Source: an uncultured Oscillospiraceae bacterium (GTDB lineage Bacteria; Bacillota; Clostridia; Oscillospirales; Oscillospiraceae). From it: a stretch of DNA of 54,565 bases. Shown here piece after piece: positions 7,804 through 16,007 of the stretch. The notes beneath the pieces are model-generated. The model saw only the letters and a program-made list of their open reading frames with translations, was not told where the DNA came from and searched no databases. The translations under genes and the position numbers were made by a program. Positions within the stretch are counted from its first letter, which is position 1. The number at the start of each line of letters is the position of its first letter. The stretch spans positions 1-54,565 of the forward strand of contig CABSMJ010000014.1 in NCBI GenBank assembly GCA_902478785.1. Direction: 5' to 3'.

Positions 7804-10800
7804 ATGTCCTTTGTCCATCTGCACGTCCATACCGAATATAGCCTCCTGGACGGCGCCTGCCGCATCCGGGAGCTGCCCAAGCTGGTCAAATCCATGGGGC
7901 AGACGGCCTGTGCCATCACGGACCACGGCGTCATGTACGGCGCCATCGATTTCTACCGGGCCTGCAAGGCCGAGGGGATCAAGCCCATTATCGGCTGCGA
8001 GGTCTATGTGACCCCCCAGGACCGCACCCGCTTTGACAAGGTCCATGAGTTCGACGCGGAGAGCCGCCATCTGGTGCTGCTGTGCCGAAACGAGGAGGGA
8101 TACCGGAATCTCAGCTACCTGGTGTCCATGGCCTTTGTGGAGGGCTTTTACATCAAGCCCCGCATCGATCTGGAGCTGCTGCGGGCCCACAGCGGAGGGC
8201 TCATCGCCCTCAGCGCCTGCCTGGCGGGAGAGATTCCCCGGCGGCTGCGCAACGGGGAGTATGACAATGCCAAGGCCTATGCCCTGGAGCTCTCGGAGAT
8301 CTTCGGGGAGGATAACTTCTATCTGGAGCTCCAGGATCACGGCATCGCCGACCAGCGGGTGGTGAACCAGGGCATCCTGCGTATCCACCAGGAGACGGGG
8401 CTGCCCCTGGTGGTCACCAACGACGCCCACTATCTGCGCAAGTCCGACGCGGAGGCCCACGATGTACTGCTGTGCATCCAGACCGGCAAGATGGTGGACG
8501 ATGAGAACCGGATGCGTTATGAGCCCCAGAACTTCTATCTCCGCTCCACGGAGGAGATGGAGGCTCTGTTTCCCGACTACCCAGAGGCGGTGGAGAATAC
8601 GGAGCGCATCGCCCAGCGGTGCAATCTGGAATTTGAGTTCGGCAAGTATCACCTGCCGGAGTTCCAGCTCCCGGAGGGCTATGACGCCCTGACCTATTTC
8701 AAGGAGCTGTGTCAAAAGGGCTTTGACGAGCGCTATGGCGGCAAACACCCCGAGTACCTTCAGCAGCTCCACTATGAGCAGGACATGATCGAGAAGATGG
8801 GCTTTACCGACTACTTCCTCATCGTGTCCGACTTCGTGCGCTTTGCCAAGGACGCCGGCATCCCTGTGGGTCCCGGCCGCGGCAGCGCCGCAGGCAGCAT
8901 GGTGTCCTACTGTCTGCATATCACAGACATCGACCCCATGAAATATAGTCTCTATTTCGAGCGTTTTTTGAACCCTGAGCGGGTCACCATGCCGGATATC
9001 GACATGGACTTCGGAGACACCCGGCGGGGTGAGGTGGTGGACTATGTCCGAGGCAAGTACGGCGACGACCATGTGGCCCAGATCGTCACCTTCGGCACCA
9101 TGGCTGCCCGGGCGGCCATCCGGGACGTGGGCCGCGTGATGAACATTCCCTACGCCGAGGTGGACGCGGTGGCCAAGCAGGTGCCGGCCGGCCCCGGCGC
9201 CCTGCACATCACTCTGGCGGACGCTCTGAAGCTGTCCAAACCCCTCAGCGACCTCTATGAGAGCGACGAGAAGGTGAAAAAGCTCATCGACACCGCCCAG
9301 AAGCTGGAGGGGATGCCCCGCCATGCCTCCACCCATGCCGCCGGCGTGGTCATCACCAAGGACCCGGTGTTCACCTATGTGCCCCTGGCCCGGAATGACG
9401 ACGCAGTGGTCTGCCAGTACACCATGACCACTCTGGAAGAGCTGGGCCTTTTGAAGATGGACTTTCTGGGACTGCGGAACCTGACGGTGCTGGACGACGC
9501 GGTGAAGTTGGTGCAGAGAAGGAAGCCGGATTTCCGCCTTTCCGACATTCCGGATAACGACCCGGCCACCTATGAGATGATCTCCTCCGGCCGGACCTCC
9601 GGTGTATTCCAGATGGAGTCCGGGGGCATGACAGGTGTGTGCGTGGGGCTCAAGCCCCAGAACATCGAGGACATCACCGCTATCATCGCCCTCTACCGCC
9701 CTGGTCCCATGGACTCCATCCCCCGGTTTATTGCCTGCAAGCAAAATCCGTCCCTCATCCGGTACAAGCACCCCAGCCTGGAGCCCATCTTGTCTATCAC
9801 CTATGGCTGCATCGTCTATCAGGAGCAGGTCATTCAGATCTTCCAGCAGCTGGCGGGTTATTCCCTGGGCCAGGCGGACATGGTGCGCCGGGCCATCTCC
9901 AAGAAGAAGGCGGCCCAGATCCAAAAGGAGAAGGACACCTTCATCCATGGAGACAAGGAGCGGAACATTCCCGGCTGCGTGGCCAACGGCATTCCCGAGA
10001 GTACGGCGGAGGCCATCTATCAGGAGATCTACGACTTTGCCAACTACGCCTTCAACAAGGCCCACGCCGTCTCCTACGCGGTGGTGGCCTATCAGACCGC
10101 CTGGTTCAAGTGTCACTACACCCGGGAGTATATGGCCGCGCTGCTGACCTCAGTGCTGGACAACTCCGACAAAGTGGCGGAGTATATCAACGAGTGTAAA
10201 GAGTGCGGGATCCGCCTGCTTCCGCCGGATGTAAACAAGTCCTTTGACAACTTCACCGTAGAGGAGGAGGGCATCCGCTTCGGATTGGTGGCCATCAAGA
10301 ACATCGGCCGGGGCTTCATTCTGGCCCTGGTGGAGAACCGGAAACGGGAGGGACCCTTTACCTCCCTGGAGGATTTCTGTCACCGCCTCTTCGACACGGA
10401 GATGAACAAGCGGGCCCTGGAAAACCTCATCCGGGCCGGTGCCTTCGACAGCCTCGGCGCCCGCCGTTCCCAGCTCATTGCGGTGTATGAGAAGGTGCTG
10501 GACTCCATTGCCCAGAGCCGGCGCCAGAACGTGGAGGGCCAGCTGGACTTCTTCGGCCTTGCTTCCGGCGGGGAGGAGAAGCCTGCATCCATCACTCTGC
10601 CGGACTTGCCGGAATTCACGCCGGAGGAGCGGATGGCCATGGAGAAGGAGACCACAGGGCTCTACCTCTCCGGTCACCCCATGGACGCCTACCGGGAGGC
10701 GGCCAAGCGGTTGGGTGCGGTCCATATCGGAGCCATCCTGGGGGATTTTGCCCAGGAGGGGGGACCCACCCGGTTTGCTGATGAGCAGCGGGTGTGTCTG

Positions 10801-11301
10801 GCCGGCGTGGTGACCTCCAGCAAGACCAAGACCACCCGGAATAACTCCCTCATGGCCTATGTGACGTTGGACGACGGCACCGGCTCCATGGAGCTTTTAT
10901 GCTTTTCCCGGGTGTTGGAGACCTCCGGCAGCTTCCTGCGGGAAAATCAGGCCATCTCGGTTAAGGGCCGCTTGTCCGTCCGGGACGAAAAGGCGCCTCA
11001 GCTCATGTGCGACCAGGTGATGGCCCTGCGCAGCGGTCCGGCGGAGGAGCCGCCTGCCGCTCCCAAAAGCGAGGGCGGAAAGGTGCTTCCCGGAAAGGCA
11101 CTGTATCTGCGGGTGCCCGGCGCGGGAAGTCCCCAGTTTGCCCATATCCGGCTGGTGTTCACCATGTTCCCAGGCCTGACCCCGGTGAAGATCCGACTGG
11201 CAGACAGCGGCAAGCTCCTGGGGGGCAGCTGCCTGCTCCACCGTGCGCTGGTGGACGAGTTGCTGGACACTCTGGGAGAAGAGAACGTAGTCATTAAATA
11301 G
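7804..11301 (+). CDS. dnaE: DNA polymerase III subunit alpha (DnaE)
   Basis: An 1165-aa C-family replicative polymerase. The N-terminal PHP domain is intact (LHVHTEYSLLDG, ITDHGVMYG, TNDAHYL). The catalytic Asp motif DIDMDFGD follows in the palm, around residues 398-406. The thumb/fingers region is followed by a helix-hairpin-helix area, an internal clamp-binding-like QLDFF and a C-terminal OB fold (VCLAGVVTSSKTK). In Firmicutes DnaE extends RNA primers before PolC takes over; PolC is not in this window. GAGGAGG places the start at 7804, not the in-frame ATG six codons earlier. Confidence 0.97.
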   Translation: MSFVHLHVHTEYSLLDGACRIRELPKLVKSMGQTACAITDHGVMYGAIDFYRACKAEGIKPIIGCEVYVTPQDRTRFDKVHEFDAESRHLVLLCRNEEGYRNLSYLVSMAFVEGFYIKPRIDLELLRAHSGGLIALSACLAGEIPRRLRNGEYDNAKAYALELSEIFGEDNFYLELQDHGIADQRVVNQGILRIHQETGLPLVVTNDAHYLRKSDAEAHDVLLCIQTGKMVDDENRMRYEPQNFYLRSTEEMEALFPDYPEAVENTERIAQRCNLEFEFGKYHLPEFQLPEGYDALTYFKELCQKGFDERYGGKHPEYLQQLHYEQDMIEKMGFTDYFLIVSDFVRFAKDAGIPVGPGRGSAAGSMVSYCLHITDIDPMKYSLYFERFLNPERVTMPDIDMDFGDTRRGEVVDYVRGKYGDDHVAQIVTFGTMAARAAIRDVGRVMNIPYAEVDAVAKQVPAGPGALHITLADALKLSKPLSDLYESDEKVKKLIDTAQKLEGMPRHASTHAAGVVITKDPVFTYVPLARNDDAVVCQYTMTTLEELGLLKMDFLGLRNLTVLDDAVKLVQRRKPDFRLSDIPDNDPATYEMISSGRTSGVFQMESGGMTGVCVGLKPQNIEDITAIIALYRPGPMDSIPRFIACKQNPSLIRYKHPSLEPILSITYGCIVYQEQVIQIFQQLAGYSLGQADMVRRAISKKKAAQIQKEKDTFIHGDKERNIPGCVANGIPESTAEAIYQEIYDFANYAFNKAHAVSYAVVAYQTAWFKCHYTREYMAALLTSVLDNSDKVAEYINECKECGIRLLPPDVNKSFDNFTVEEEGIRFGLVAIKNIGRGFILALVENRKREGPFTSLEDFCHRLFDTEMNKRALENLIRAGAFDSLGARRSQLIAVYEKVLDSIAQSRRQNVEGQLDFFGLASGGEEKPASITLPDLPEFTPEERMAMEKETTGLYLSGHPMDAYREAAKRLGAVHIGAILGDFAQEGGPTRFADEQRVCLAGVVTSSKTKTTRNNSLMAYVTLDDGTGSMELLCFSRVLETSGSFLRENQAISVKGRLSVRDEKAPQLMCDQVMALRSGPAEEPPAAPKSEGGKVLPGKALYLRVPGAGSPQFAHIRLVFTMFPGLTPVKIRLADSGKLLGGSCLLHRALVDELLDTLGEENVVIK

Positions 11302-11312
11302 TTGAGACAACA

Positions 11313-11349
11313 AATGAGGCCGCGGCGCTTTCTGCGCCGCGGCCTCATT
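11313..11349. terminator. Bidirectional terminator between dnaE and the DUF4364 gene
   Basis: A 16-bp GC-rich perfect inverted repeat (11313-11328 with 11334-11349) with a 5-nt loop, followed by TTCTTTATTTT on the plus side. It sits between convergent stop codons, so it can serve both genes. Confidence 0.85.
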
Positions 11350-11366
11350 CTTTATTTTAATCAATC

Positions 11367-11906
11367 CTAGTCCTGGTTCTCCTCGTCGGCAAACAGCACC
11401 GTCAGAAGGGAGGAGTAGAGCTTCTCCGGATTTTTGCGGAAGCGCTGCTCTAGGGAGTGGGCCATGTCCTCGTTGACCACCATCAGATCCATGTCCAGCA
11501 CGCTGCCCATGTCGTCGCTGAGGGACAGATGCACGGTATAGGTGCCGTTGGGACGGCGCTGGGAGGTGGCCTTCACCTGGCTCTTCCGGCGGAGCTTCTG
11601 GTTGCACAGCGCTACATTTTTGTCCGTGCGGATCCGAACGGAATAGGGAAGACTGGACTCACAGATCTCGCTGTTGCGCCGGCCCTTTTCGGTGATGGCG
11701 TAGAGTCCGTCCTCCGACAAAGTCAGATGCTCCGTCCGCACCAGGTCCGCCAGGCACTCAGAGAAATCAAAATAGTCGATGCCGTCGTCACACATGGTCA
11801 GATCCAGCACCGTGTCAAAGGGAATGGGCTCAATGACGCGGGCGGCAATATACAAAATCAGAAACTTGATTTCCAGTTTGTCCCGGATAAATCCAAAGCC
11901 TGCCAA
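11367..11906 (-). CDS. DUF4364 family protein (TTG start)
   Basis: A 179-aa protein of unknown function, common in Clostridia. It opens with FGFIRDKLEIKFLILYI (residues 4-20), followed by what looks like a winged-helix domain; the C-terminal half is beta-rich (TYTVHLSLSDDMG). TTG at 11906 is chosen because a strong GGAGGAGG lies about 8 nt before it and the product then starts exactly at the family's conserved N terminus. A longer reading from 12035 would add 43 residues unlike the family. The winged-helix look suggests a transcription factor, but that is inference. Confidence 0.8.
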   Translation of the reverse strand: MAGFGFIRDKLEIKFLILYIAARVIEPIPFDTVLDLTMCDDGIDYFDFSECLADLVRTEHLTLSEDGLYAITEKGRRNSEICESSLPYSVRIRTDKNVALCNQKLRRKSQVKATSQRRPNGTYTVHLSLSDDMGSVLDMDLMVVNEDMAHSLEQRFRKNPEKLYSSLLTVLFADEENQD

Positions 11907-12023
11907 AATAGTGCCTCCTCCAGAGATGAAATGGGCCAGGAAGGAGGACATACCTCTTCCTGGAGGAGCCGAAGAATCTTCTCCGGCCGGGGCGCAAAGT
12001 AGGTCCGCGCCTTGGCTTTCGTT

Positions 12024-12053
12024 ATTATACCGCAAAGAAAGGTCTTTTGTACA
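12024..12053 (-). promoter_or_regulatory. Promoter of the DUF4364 gene
   Basis: On the minus strand a perfect TATAAT (12024-12029) with a poor -35, TGTACA (12048-12053), at 18 bp. It leaves a leader of about 110 nt, rich in self-complementary CCAGGAAG/CTTCCTGG-type segments, before the TTG start. Confidence 0.5.
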
Positions 12054-12083
12054 CCCTCATTTCAAAAAATACCCAATCCTTCC

Positions 12084-12113
12084 TTGACGGTAGCTCTGGT
12101 TTCCTGCTATGAT
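12084..12113 (+). promoter_or_regulatory. Promoter of the YerB-like lipoprotein gene
   Basis: TTGACG (12084-12089), 18-bp spacer, TATGAT (12108-12113) preceded by TGC as an extended -10. Confidence 0.65.
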
Positions 12114-12178
12114 ATAAAAAGAAACAAAAAGTGACAAAAGGTATCATTTTGTGTGTGAGTGGGAAGGTAGGATGCATT

Positions 12179-13261
12179 GTGAGAAAGAGGTGGCTTTGTT
12201 TTTGCTTTGCTGTGTGCCTTGCGCTGTCCCTGACCGCCTGCGGAACGTCGGAAACAGCCCCGGCATCCTCTGACGGAGCGGCGCCTCCGGTCACCAGTGT
12301 GAAACCGGAGAAGGAGGCGGAGGATGGTTTGGAGGGAACCAATCCTCTCACCGGCCTGCCGATTGCCGAGGAGCAGGAGACGCTGCGTCCGGTGGCGGTG
12401 ATGCTCAACGACCTGAAGGAGGCCATGCCTCAGCTGGGGGTCGGAGAGGCAGACATCATCTATGAGATCCCGGCAGAGGGCGGTATCACCCGGATGCTGG
12501 CGGTGTATCAGGACCCGGAGCCGGTGGAGATGTTGGGCAGTATTCGCAGCACCCGCCCCTATTATATCGACTTGGTCCTGGGCCATGACGCCATTTTGGT
12601 CCACGCCGGAGGCAGTCCCTCGGCCTATGCCGATCTTGCCCAGTGGAAGGTGGACAATCTGGACGGCGTCAATGGAGGAAGCGACGCGGAGATCTTCTGG
12701 CGCGACCAGGAGCGTAAGGAAAATGTGGGCTATGAGCACAGCATGATGACCAGCGGAGAGAACATTGAGACCTATCTGGAGGAGAGCTCCATCCGCCGCG
12801 ATCATGAGGAGGACTATCGTTATGCGGTGCAGTTTTCTGCGGAGGGGATGAGTCTGACTGGAAAGACTGCCCATCAGGTCTCCGTTCGCTTTTCCAGCTA
12901 CAAGACCGGTGTGTTCGACTATGAGAAAAAGAGCGGAACCTATCTGGTCAGCCAGTATGGAGCCCCCTATGTGGACGGCAATACGGGAGAACAGGTGGCT
13001 GTTTCCAATCTCCTGATCCTCAAGACCCGGGTGAGCCTTTTGTCCGGCGACACCGCCGGGCGGCTGTCCGTGGATCTGGATGGAGAGGGCAGCGGTATCT
13101 ATGTCTGCAATGGGCAGGCGGTGAATATCTCCTGGAACAAGCCTACCCGTTCGGATCCGCTTACCTATACGCTGGAGGACGGAACGCCCTTGACACTGAA
13201 GGCGGGAAAATCCTACATCTGTGTGGTTTCCAACGACAGTCCTGTTGAAATTTCAGCCTGA
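12179..13261 (+). CDS. DUF3048 (YerB-like) lipoprotein
   Basis: A 360-aa predicted lipoprotein facing the outside of the membrane. The start GTG at 12179 gives a classical signal peptide: MRKRW, a hydrophobic core, then lipobox LTAC with C21 as the lipidated cysteine. A low-complexity Ala/Ser/Pro linker follows, then DUF3048 (NPLTGLP, RPVAVMLNDLKEAMPQLG, IRSTRPYYIDLV) and its C-terminal partner (about 235-355). B. subtilis YerB is of this family and its role is not settled. An ATG 48 nt upstream is possible but would put extra residues before the signal peptide. The gene is monocistronic. Confidence 0.85.
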   Translation: MRKRWLCFCFAVCLALSLTACGTSETAPASSDGAAPPVTSVKPEKEAEDGLEGTNPLTGLPIAEEQETLRPVAVMLNDLKEAMPQLGVGEADIIYEIPAEGGITRMLAVYQDPEPVEMLGSIRSTRPYYIDLVLGHDAILVHAGGSPSAYADLAQWKVDNLDGVNGGSDAEIFWRDQERKENVGYEHSMMTSGENIETYLEESSIRRDHEEDYRYAVQFSAEGMSLTGKTAHQVSVRFSSYKTGVFDYEKKSGTYLVSQYGAPYVDGNTGEQVAVSNLLILKTRVSLLSGDTAGRLSVDLDGEGSGIYVCNGQAVNISWNKPTRSDPLTYTLEDGTPLTLKAGKSYICVVSNDSPVEISA

Positions 13262-13262
13262 G

Positions 13263-13298
13263 AGAACGGGCCCCGGTTTTCGGGGCCCGTTCTTTTTC
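13263..13298 (+). terminator. Terminator of the YerB-like gene
   Basis: A 13-bp GC-rich stem (13263-13275 with 13281-13293), 5-nt loop, then TTTTT; it begins right after the stop codon. Confidence 0.9.
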
Positions 13299-13325
13299 AC
13301 CCTTTTCGGCACCGGGCATAGACTG
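13298..13325 (+). promoter_or_regulatory. Possible sigma-K/sigma-E promoter of the cysteine-rich protein gene
   Basis: AC (13299-13300), 16 bp, then CATAGACT (13317-13324) resembles the mother-cell sigma-K pattern AC-N16-CATAnnnT. No good TTGACA/TATAAT pair lies between the previous terminator and the gene. The match is short, so this is tentative. Confidence 0.4.
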
Positions 13326-13372
13326 GATTGAAAGAGCCATCTTTCAACTGCTACTTATTAGGAGGTATCACG

Positions 13373-14209
13373 ATGCCCGAAAGAGTTATGCCCGGTCCTG
13401 TTGACGACCACTGCGGCATTCGCGAGTCGGTCTGTATCCATACAAGAAAGATCTATGACTCCTGCCGAGACAAAGACTGCGTGGAGGACCTGCGCTTTTA
13501 TCCCACCATGGCCTCGCAAGAGGTGATCAGCCGTGCCCTGACGGTGAAGGGCGGCTCTGCGGAGCTGTGCCATGTCTATGTGGATGTGGAGCCGGTGGTG
13601 TTCAACCGGGGGTTCTACACCGTGGATATGCGCTTTTTCTATCGCGTCACCCTGCAGGCCTATCTCAGCTGCCCCCGCCCCGTGGAGGTGGAAGGCCTGT
13701 GCGTGTTTGACAAGCGGGCCATCTTGTTCGGCAGCGAGGGCAATGCCAAGATCTTCTCTTCGGAGATGCGCGCCGGCGAGCCGGACCGTCAGATGATGGA
13801 AAAGAGCAATCTGCCTGTGGCCGTGGTGGAGGCGGTGGACCCCATCGTATTGTCCGCCAAGCTCCTGGACTGCTGCGAGAACCGCTGCTGCGACTGCGAT
13901 CTGTGCGAGATCCCCACCTTCGTCTCCAAGTTCTTCAACAGCGACTTGACCACCGGCGACGACAGCCGCCGCATCTACGTCACCCTGGGTCAGTTCTCCC
14001 TGGTGCGTCTGGAGCGGGACTCCCAGCTGCTGATCCCCGTCTATGACTACTGCATGCCGGAGAAGGAGTGCTGCGGCGGCAGCGGGGACGACGATCCCTG
14101 CGGCTTGTTCCGCAACATCGCCTTCCCGGTCAGCGAGTTCTTCCCGCCTGCCACCGTCCACAAGCCGGAGAGCTACGAGGAGGCAAAGCACTGCTGCTGC
14201 ACCAAGTAA
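13373..14209 (+). CDS. Cysteine-rich protein, possibly spore coat/exosporium
   Basis: A 278-aa protein with 20 cysteines (about 7%), including CCENRCCDCDLC (about 163-174), CC pairs and a C-terminal CCC. There is no signal peptide or membrane segment. Motifs such as VCIHTRKIYDSCRDKDCVEDLRFYP (shown here in part; residues about 20-44) and FNRGFYTVDMRFFYR recur in proteins of spore-forming Clostridia, as far as I recall without assigned function. The composition recalls self-assembling exosporium proteins such as CsxA of C. sporogenes; homology is my guess. TAGGAGGTATCACG gives a very strong ribosome site. A sigma-K-like promoter precedes it and a terminator follows, so it is a single-gene unit. 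Confidence 0.6.
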   Translation: MPERVMPGPVDDHCGIRESVCIHTRKIYDSCRDKDCVEDLRFYPTMASQEVISRALTVKGGSAELCHVYVDVEPVVFNRGFYTVDMRFFYRVTLQAYLSCPRPVEVEGLCVFDKRAILFGSEGNAKIFSSEMRAGEPDRQMMEKSNLPVAVVEAVDPIVLSAKLLDCCENRCCDCDLCEIPTFVSKFFNSDLTTGDDSRRIYVTLGQFSLVRLERDSQLLIPVYDYCMPEKECCGGSGDDDPCGLFRNIAFPVSEFFPPATVHKPESYEEAKHCCCTK

Positions 14210-14226
14210 GAGACCCGGTCCAATGG

Positions 14227-14262
14227 AAAAGGAGGATGCCGAAAGGCATCCTCCTTTTTATA
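14227..14262 (+). terminator. Terminator of the cysteine-rich protein gene
   Basis: A 14-bp perfect stem (14227-14240 with 14245-14258), GAAA tetraloop and U tract. The mirrored A tract lets it also act for the minus-strand gene ending at 14292. Confidence 0.9.
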
Positions 14263-14291
14263 TATTTTAAGACATGAAAGGGTTATATACT

Positions 14292-14708
14292 TTACATCTC
14301 TTTTTGATACCGCAGCATGAGAAAAAGCTCCAAAACGCTCTTTGCCACAAATATGCCCGCTGCGGCCAAGGTCACCCACAGAGGTGCACCCAGGCCGATG
14401 GAGAACCATGCCACCGCCATGATCACCCACTGCAGCACCTCGCCGGACACTGCCTGGGCCCGGCGGCGGATGGCCACGTTCCGTTCGTCATTGGCTTCGA
14501 TTTCTGCCTGTTTCATCTGCTGGGGATCTTTCTCTTCCCTCCGGCGCATCCGCCACATGGAAAAATCGAAGGCAAAGAGGGCGGTACCAATTCCCATCAG
14601 CATACCGCCCAGAGGCTCCGATATCTTCCCGTCCAGCGCCATGGCGATGCAGCCCAGCACAGCACCCAGGATCCACAGTGCCAGATAGATCTTCGTCTGC
14701 TTTCTCAT
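14292..14708 (-). CDS. Membrane protein paired with an Xre regulator
   Basis: A 138-aa integral membrane protein with about four hydrophobic segments: 8-24, 34-50, 89-107 and 110-126. A charged cytoplasmic stretch (MRRREEKDPQQMKQAEIEAN and then DERNVAIRRRAQ) sits in the middle. The DERN motif resembles DUF2178/DUF3796-type proteins that accompany small Xre regulators in Firmicutes. The ATG overlaps the xre stop (ATGA), so the two are translationally coupled. No function is assigned; transport or sensing of membrane stress is only speculation. Confidence 0.7.
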   Translation of the reverse strand: MRKQTKIYLALWILGAVLGCIAMALDGKISEPLGGMLMGIGTALFAFDFSMWRMRRREEKDPQQMKQAEIEANDERNVAIRRRAQAVSGEVLQWVIMAVAWFSIGLGAPLWVTLAAAGIFVAKSVLELFLMLRYQKEM

Positions 14709-14908
14709 GTCTGCTCCTCCTCATAGATAAAAATATCCTCGATGGTGAGCCCAAAGTACCGGGCGATCTTAAAGGCCAGCAAAATAGAGGGGTTATAGCG
14801 TCCGTTTTCCAGAGACCCGATGGTCTGCCGTGAGACCTCCAATGCCGCTGCCAGTTCCTCCTGCCGGATCCCTCTTGCCTTGCGCAGCTCCTCCAGGCGA
14901 TTCTTCAA
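14705..14908 (-). CDS. Xre-family HTH regulator (TTG start)
   Basis: A 67-aa single-domain helix-turn-helix protein, typical of minimal Cro/C1-type regulators. The HTH spans about 4-58: LRKARGIRQEELAAALEVSR then QTIGSLENGRYNPSILLAFKIA. TTG at 14908 is chosen because GGGAGGTG lies about 7 nt upstream and it yields the normal family N terminus. It is first in a two-gene operon with the downstream membrane protein. Two copies of a palindromic site flank its promoter, so it very probably represses itself. Confidence 0.85.
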   Translation of the reverse strand: MKNRLEELRKARGIRQEELAAALEVSRQTIGSLENGRYNPSILLAFKIARYFGLTIEDIFIYEEEQT

Positions 14909-14928
14909 ACGCTTACACCTCCCTTGGA

Positions 14929-14948
14929 ATGGAAAGCTCACTTTCCAT
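14929..14948. promoter_or_regulatory. Operator 1 of the xre operon
   Basis: A perfect 20-bp palindrome, ATGGAAAG-CTCA-CTTTCCAT, placed at about +1 to +20 of the xre transcript. A near copy (15 bp, one mismatch) lies at 14982-14996. Confidence 0.75.
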
Positions 14949-14954
14949 ATATCG

Positions 14955-14983
14955 ACCATAGCACAGGAAGGATGAAATGTCAA
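14955..14983 (-). promoter_or_regulatory. Promoter of the xre operon
   Basis: On the minus strand TTGACA (14978-14983), 17-bp spacer, TATGGT (14955-14960) with TGC before it. The expected transcription start (near 14948) falls at the edge of operator 1, and operator 2 touches the -35 box. Confidence 0.8.
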
Positions 14984-14996
14984 GCTTACTTTCCAT
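14982..14996. promoter_or_regulatory. Operator 2 of the xre operon
   Basis: AAGCTTACTTTCCAT, matching 14 of 15 bases of the corresponding part of operator 1, overlapping the end of the -35 box and running upstream. The two sites are about 50 bp apart, bracketing the promoter. Confidence 0.65.
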
Positions 14997-15030
14997 TTAT
15001 CTCAGCCAATTCAAAATTTTTGGACAAGGT

Positions 15031-15060
15031 GTCATAGCCGTGGACAGGCGGTCATAGGAT
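15031..15060 (+). promoter_or_regulatory. Probable sigma-E promoter of the spoIIIA operon
   Basis: GTCATA (15031-15036) and GTCATAGGAT (15051-15060), with 16 bp between the ATA of the first and the CATA of the second. This resembles the sigma-E pattern ATA-N16-CATAcanT. In Bacillus spoIIIA is a sigma-E operon. The start site would be near 15067, about 20 nt before the TTG. Confidence 0.55.
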
Positions 15061-15089
15061 GAAGCAGCAAAGGAAAGGGGGAACGACCC

Positions 15090-16007
15090 TTGGATAGACG
15101 AGAGGACATCCTGTGCTTTCACCGGGCGGCAGCCTGTCTGCCGCCCAGGCTTCGAAACCTGGCGGAGGGACTGCCGGAGGAGGTCAAGGCACGGGCAGAG
15201 GAACTGAGACTGCGGAGCGGGCGGCCCATGACGGTGCTTTTGCCGGAGGGAGAGGCCTTCCCCTGGCGGGAGGCGGTCAGCGGCGCTGATTTAGAGGCGC
15301 TGGTGAACACGGTGACGGAGTACTCCCGCTATGCGGCGGCGGAATCGTTGCGCTGTGGCTACCTTTCCGCCAGAGGCGGCTGCCGGGTGGGACTATGCGG
15401 CACGGCGGTGATGAAGGACGGCGTGTGCACCGGGCTGCGGGAACTGTCGTCGGCGGTGATCCGGGTGGCCCGGGAGCGGCGGGGCGTAGGCCGGGCAGTG
15501 GTGCCGGAGCTGTTTCGCTCCGGCCGATTCCAAAGCACCCTGCTCCTGGCCCCACCCGGCGGAGGAAAAACCACCCTTTTGCGAGACCTGGTGCGGTGCC
15601 TGTCGGAGGGGGAGGGCTGCGAGCCCCAGCGGGTGACGCTGCTGGACGAGCGGGGCGAGATCGCTGTGGTTTTCCGGGGCCGGCCCCAGATGGACGTGGG
15701 CCGCCGCACCGATGTGCTGGACGCCTGTCCCAAGGCGGTGGGCATCCCCATGGTGCTGCGGACCATGAACCCGCAGATCATCGCCGTGGACGAGATCACA
15801 GCGGAGGAGGACCTCCGGGCCATGGCCTCCGCCGCCAACTGCGGTGTGGGGCTCCTGGCCACCATCCACGGCGCCACCGTGGAGGAGGTGCGACAAAAGC
15901 CCCTCTACGCCCATCTGCTGGCGGCCAAAGTGTTCCGGCGGGCGGTGCGCATTCTCCGGCAGGAGGACGGCAGCCGCCGCTATGAGACGGAGGACCTGCC
16001 ATGCTGA
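15090..16007 (+). CDS. spoIIIAA: Stage III sporulation protein AA
   Basis: A 305-aa ATPase of the secretion-ATPase type that powers the SpoIIIA-SpoIIQ channel between mother cell and forespore. Walker A is APPGGGKT (154-161), Walker B IIAVDEI (230-236). TTG at 15090 is taken as the start: AAAGGGGG lies about 8 nt before it and no ATG or GTG in a plausible position precedes the conserved region. It is the first gene of the eight-gene operon and overlaps spoIIIAB by 7 nt. Confidence 0.95.
   Translation: MDRREDILCFHRAAACLPPRLRNLAEGLPEEVKARAEELRLRSGRPMTVLLPEGEAFPWREAVSGADLEALVNTVTEYSRYAAAESLRCGYLSARGGCRVGLCGTAVMKDGVCTGLRELSSAVIRVARERRGVGRAVVPELFRSGRFQSTLLLAPPGGGKTTLLRDLVRCLSEGEGCEPQRVTLLDERGEIAVVFRGRPQMDVGRRTDVLDACPKAVGIPMVLRTMNPQIIAVDEITAEEDLRAMASAANCGVGLLATIHGATVEEVRQKPLYAHLLAAKVFRRAVRILRQEDGSRRYETEDLPC

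Noticed and set aside
7675..10116. An 813-codon minus-strand frame over dnaE
   Set aside because: Antisense shadow of a strongly conserved polymerase gene.
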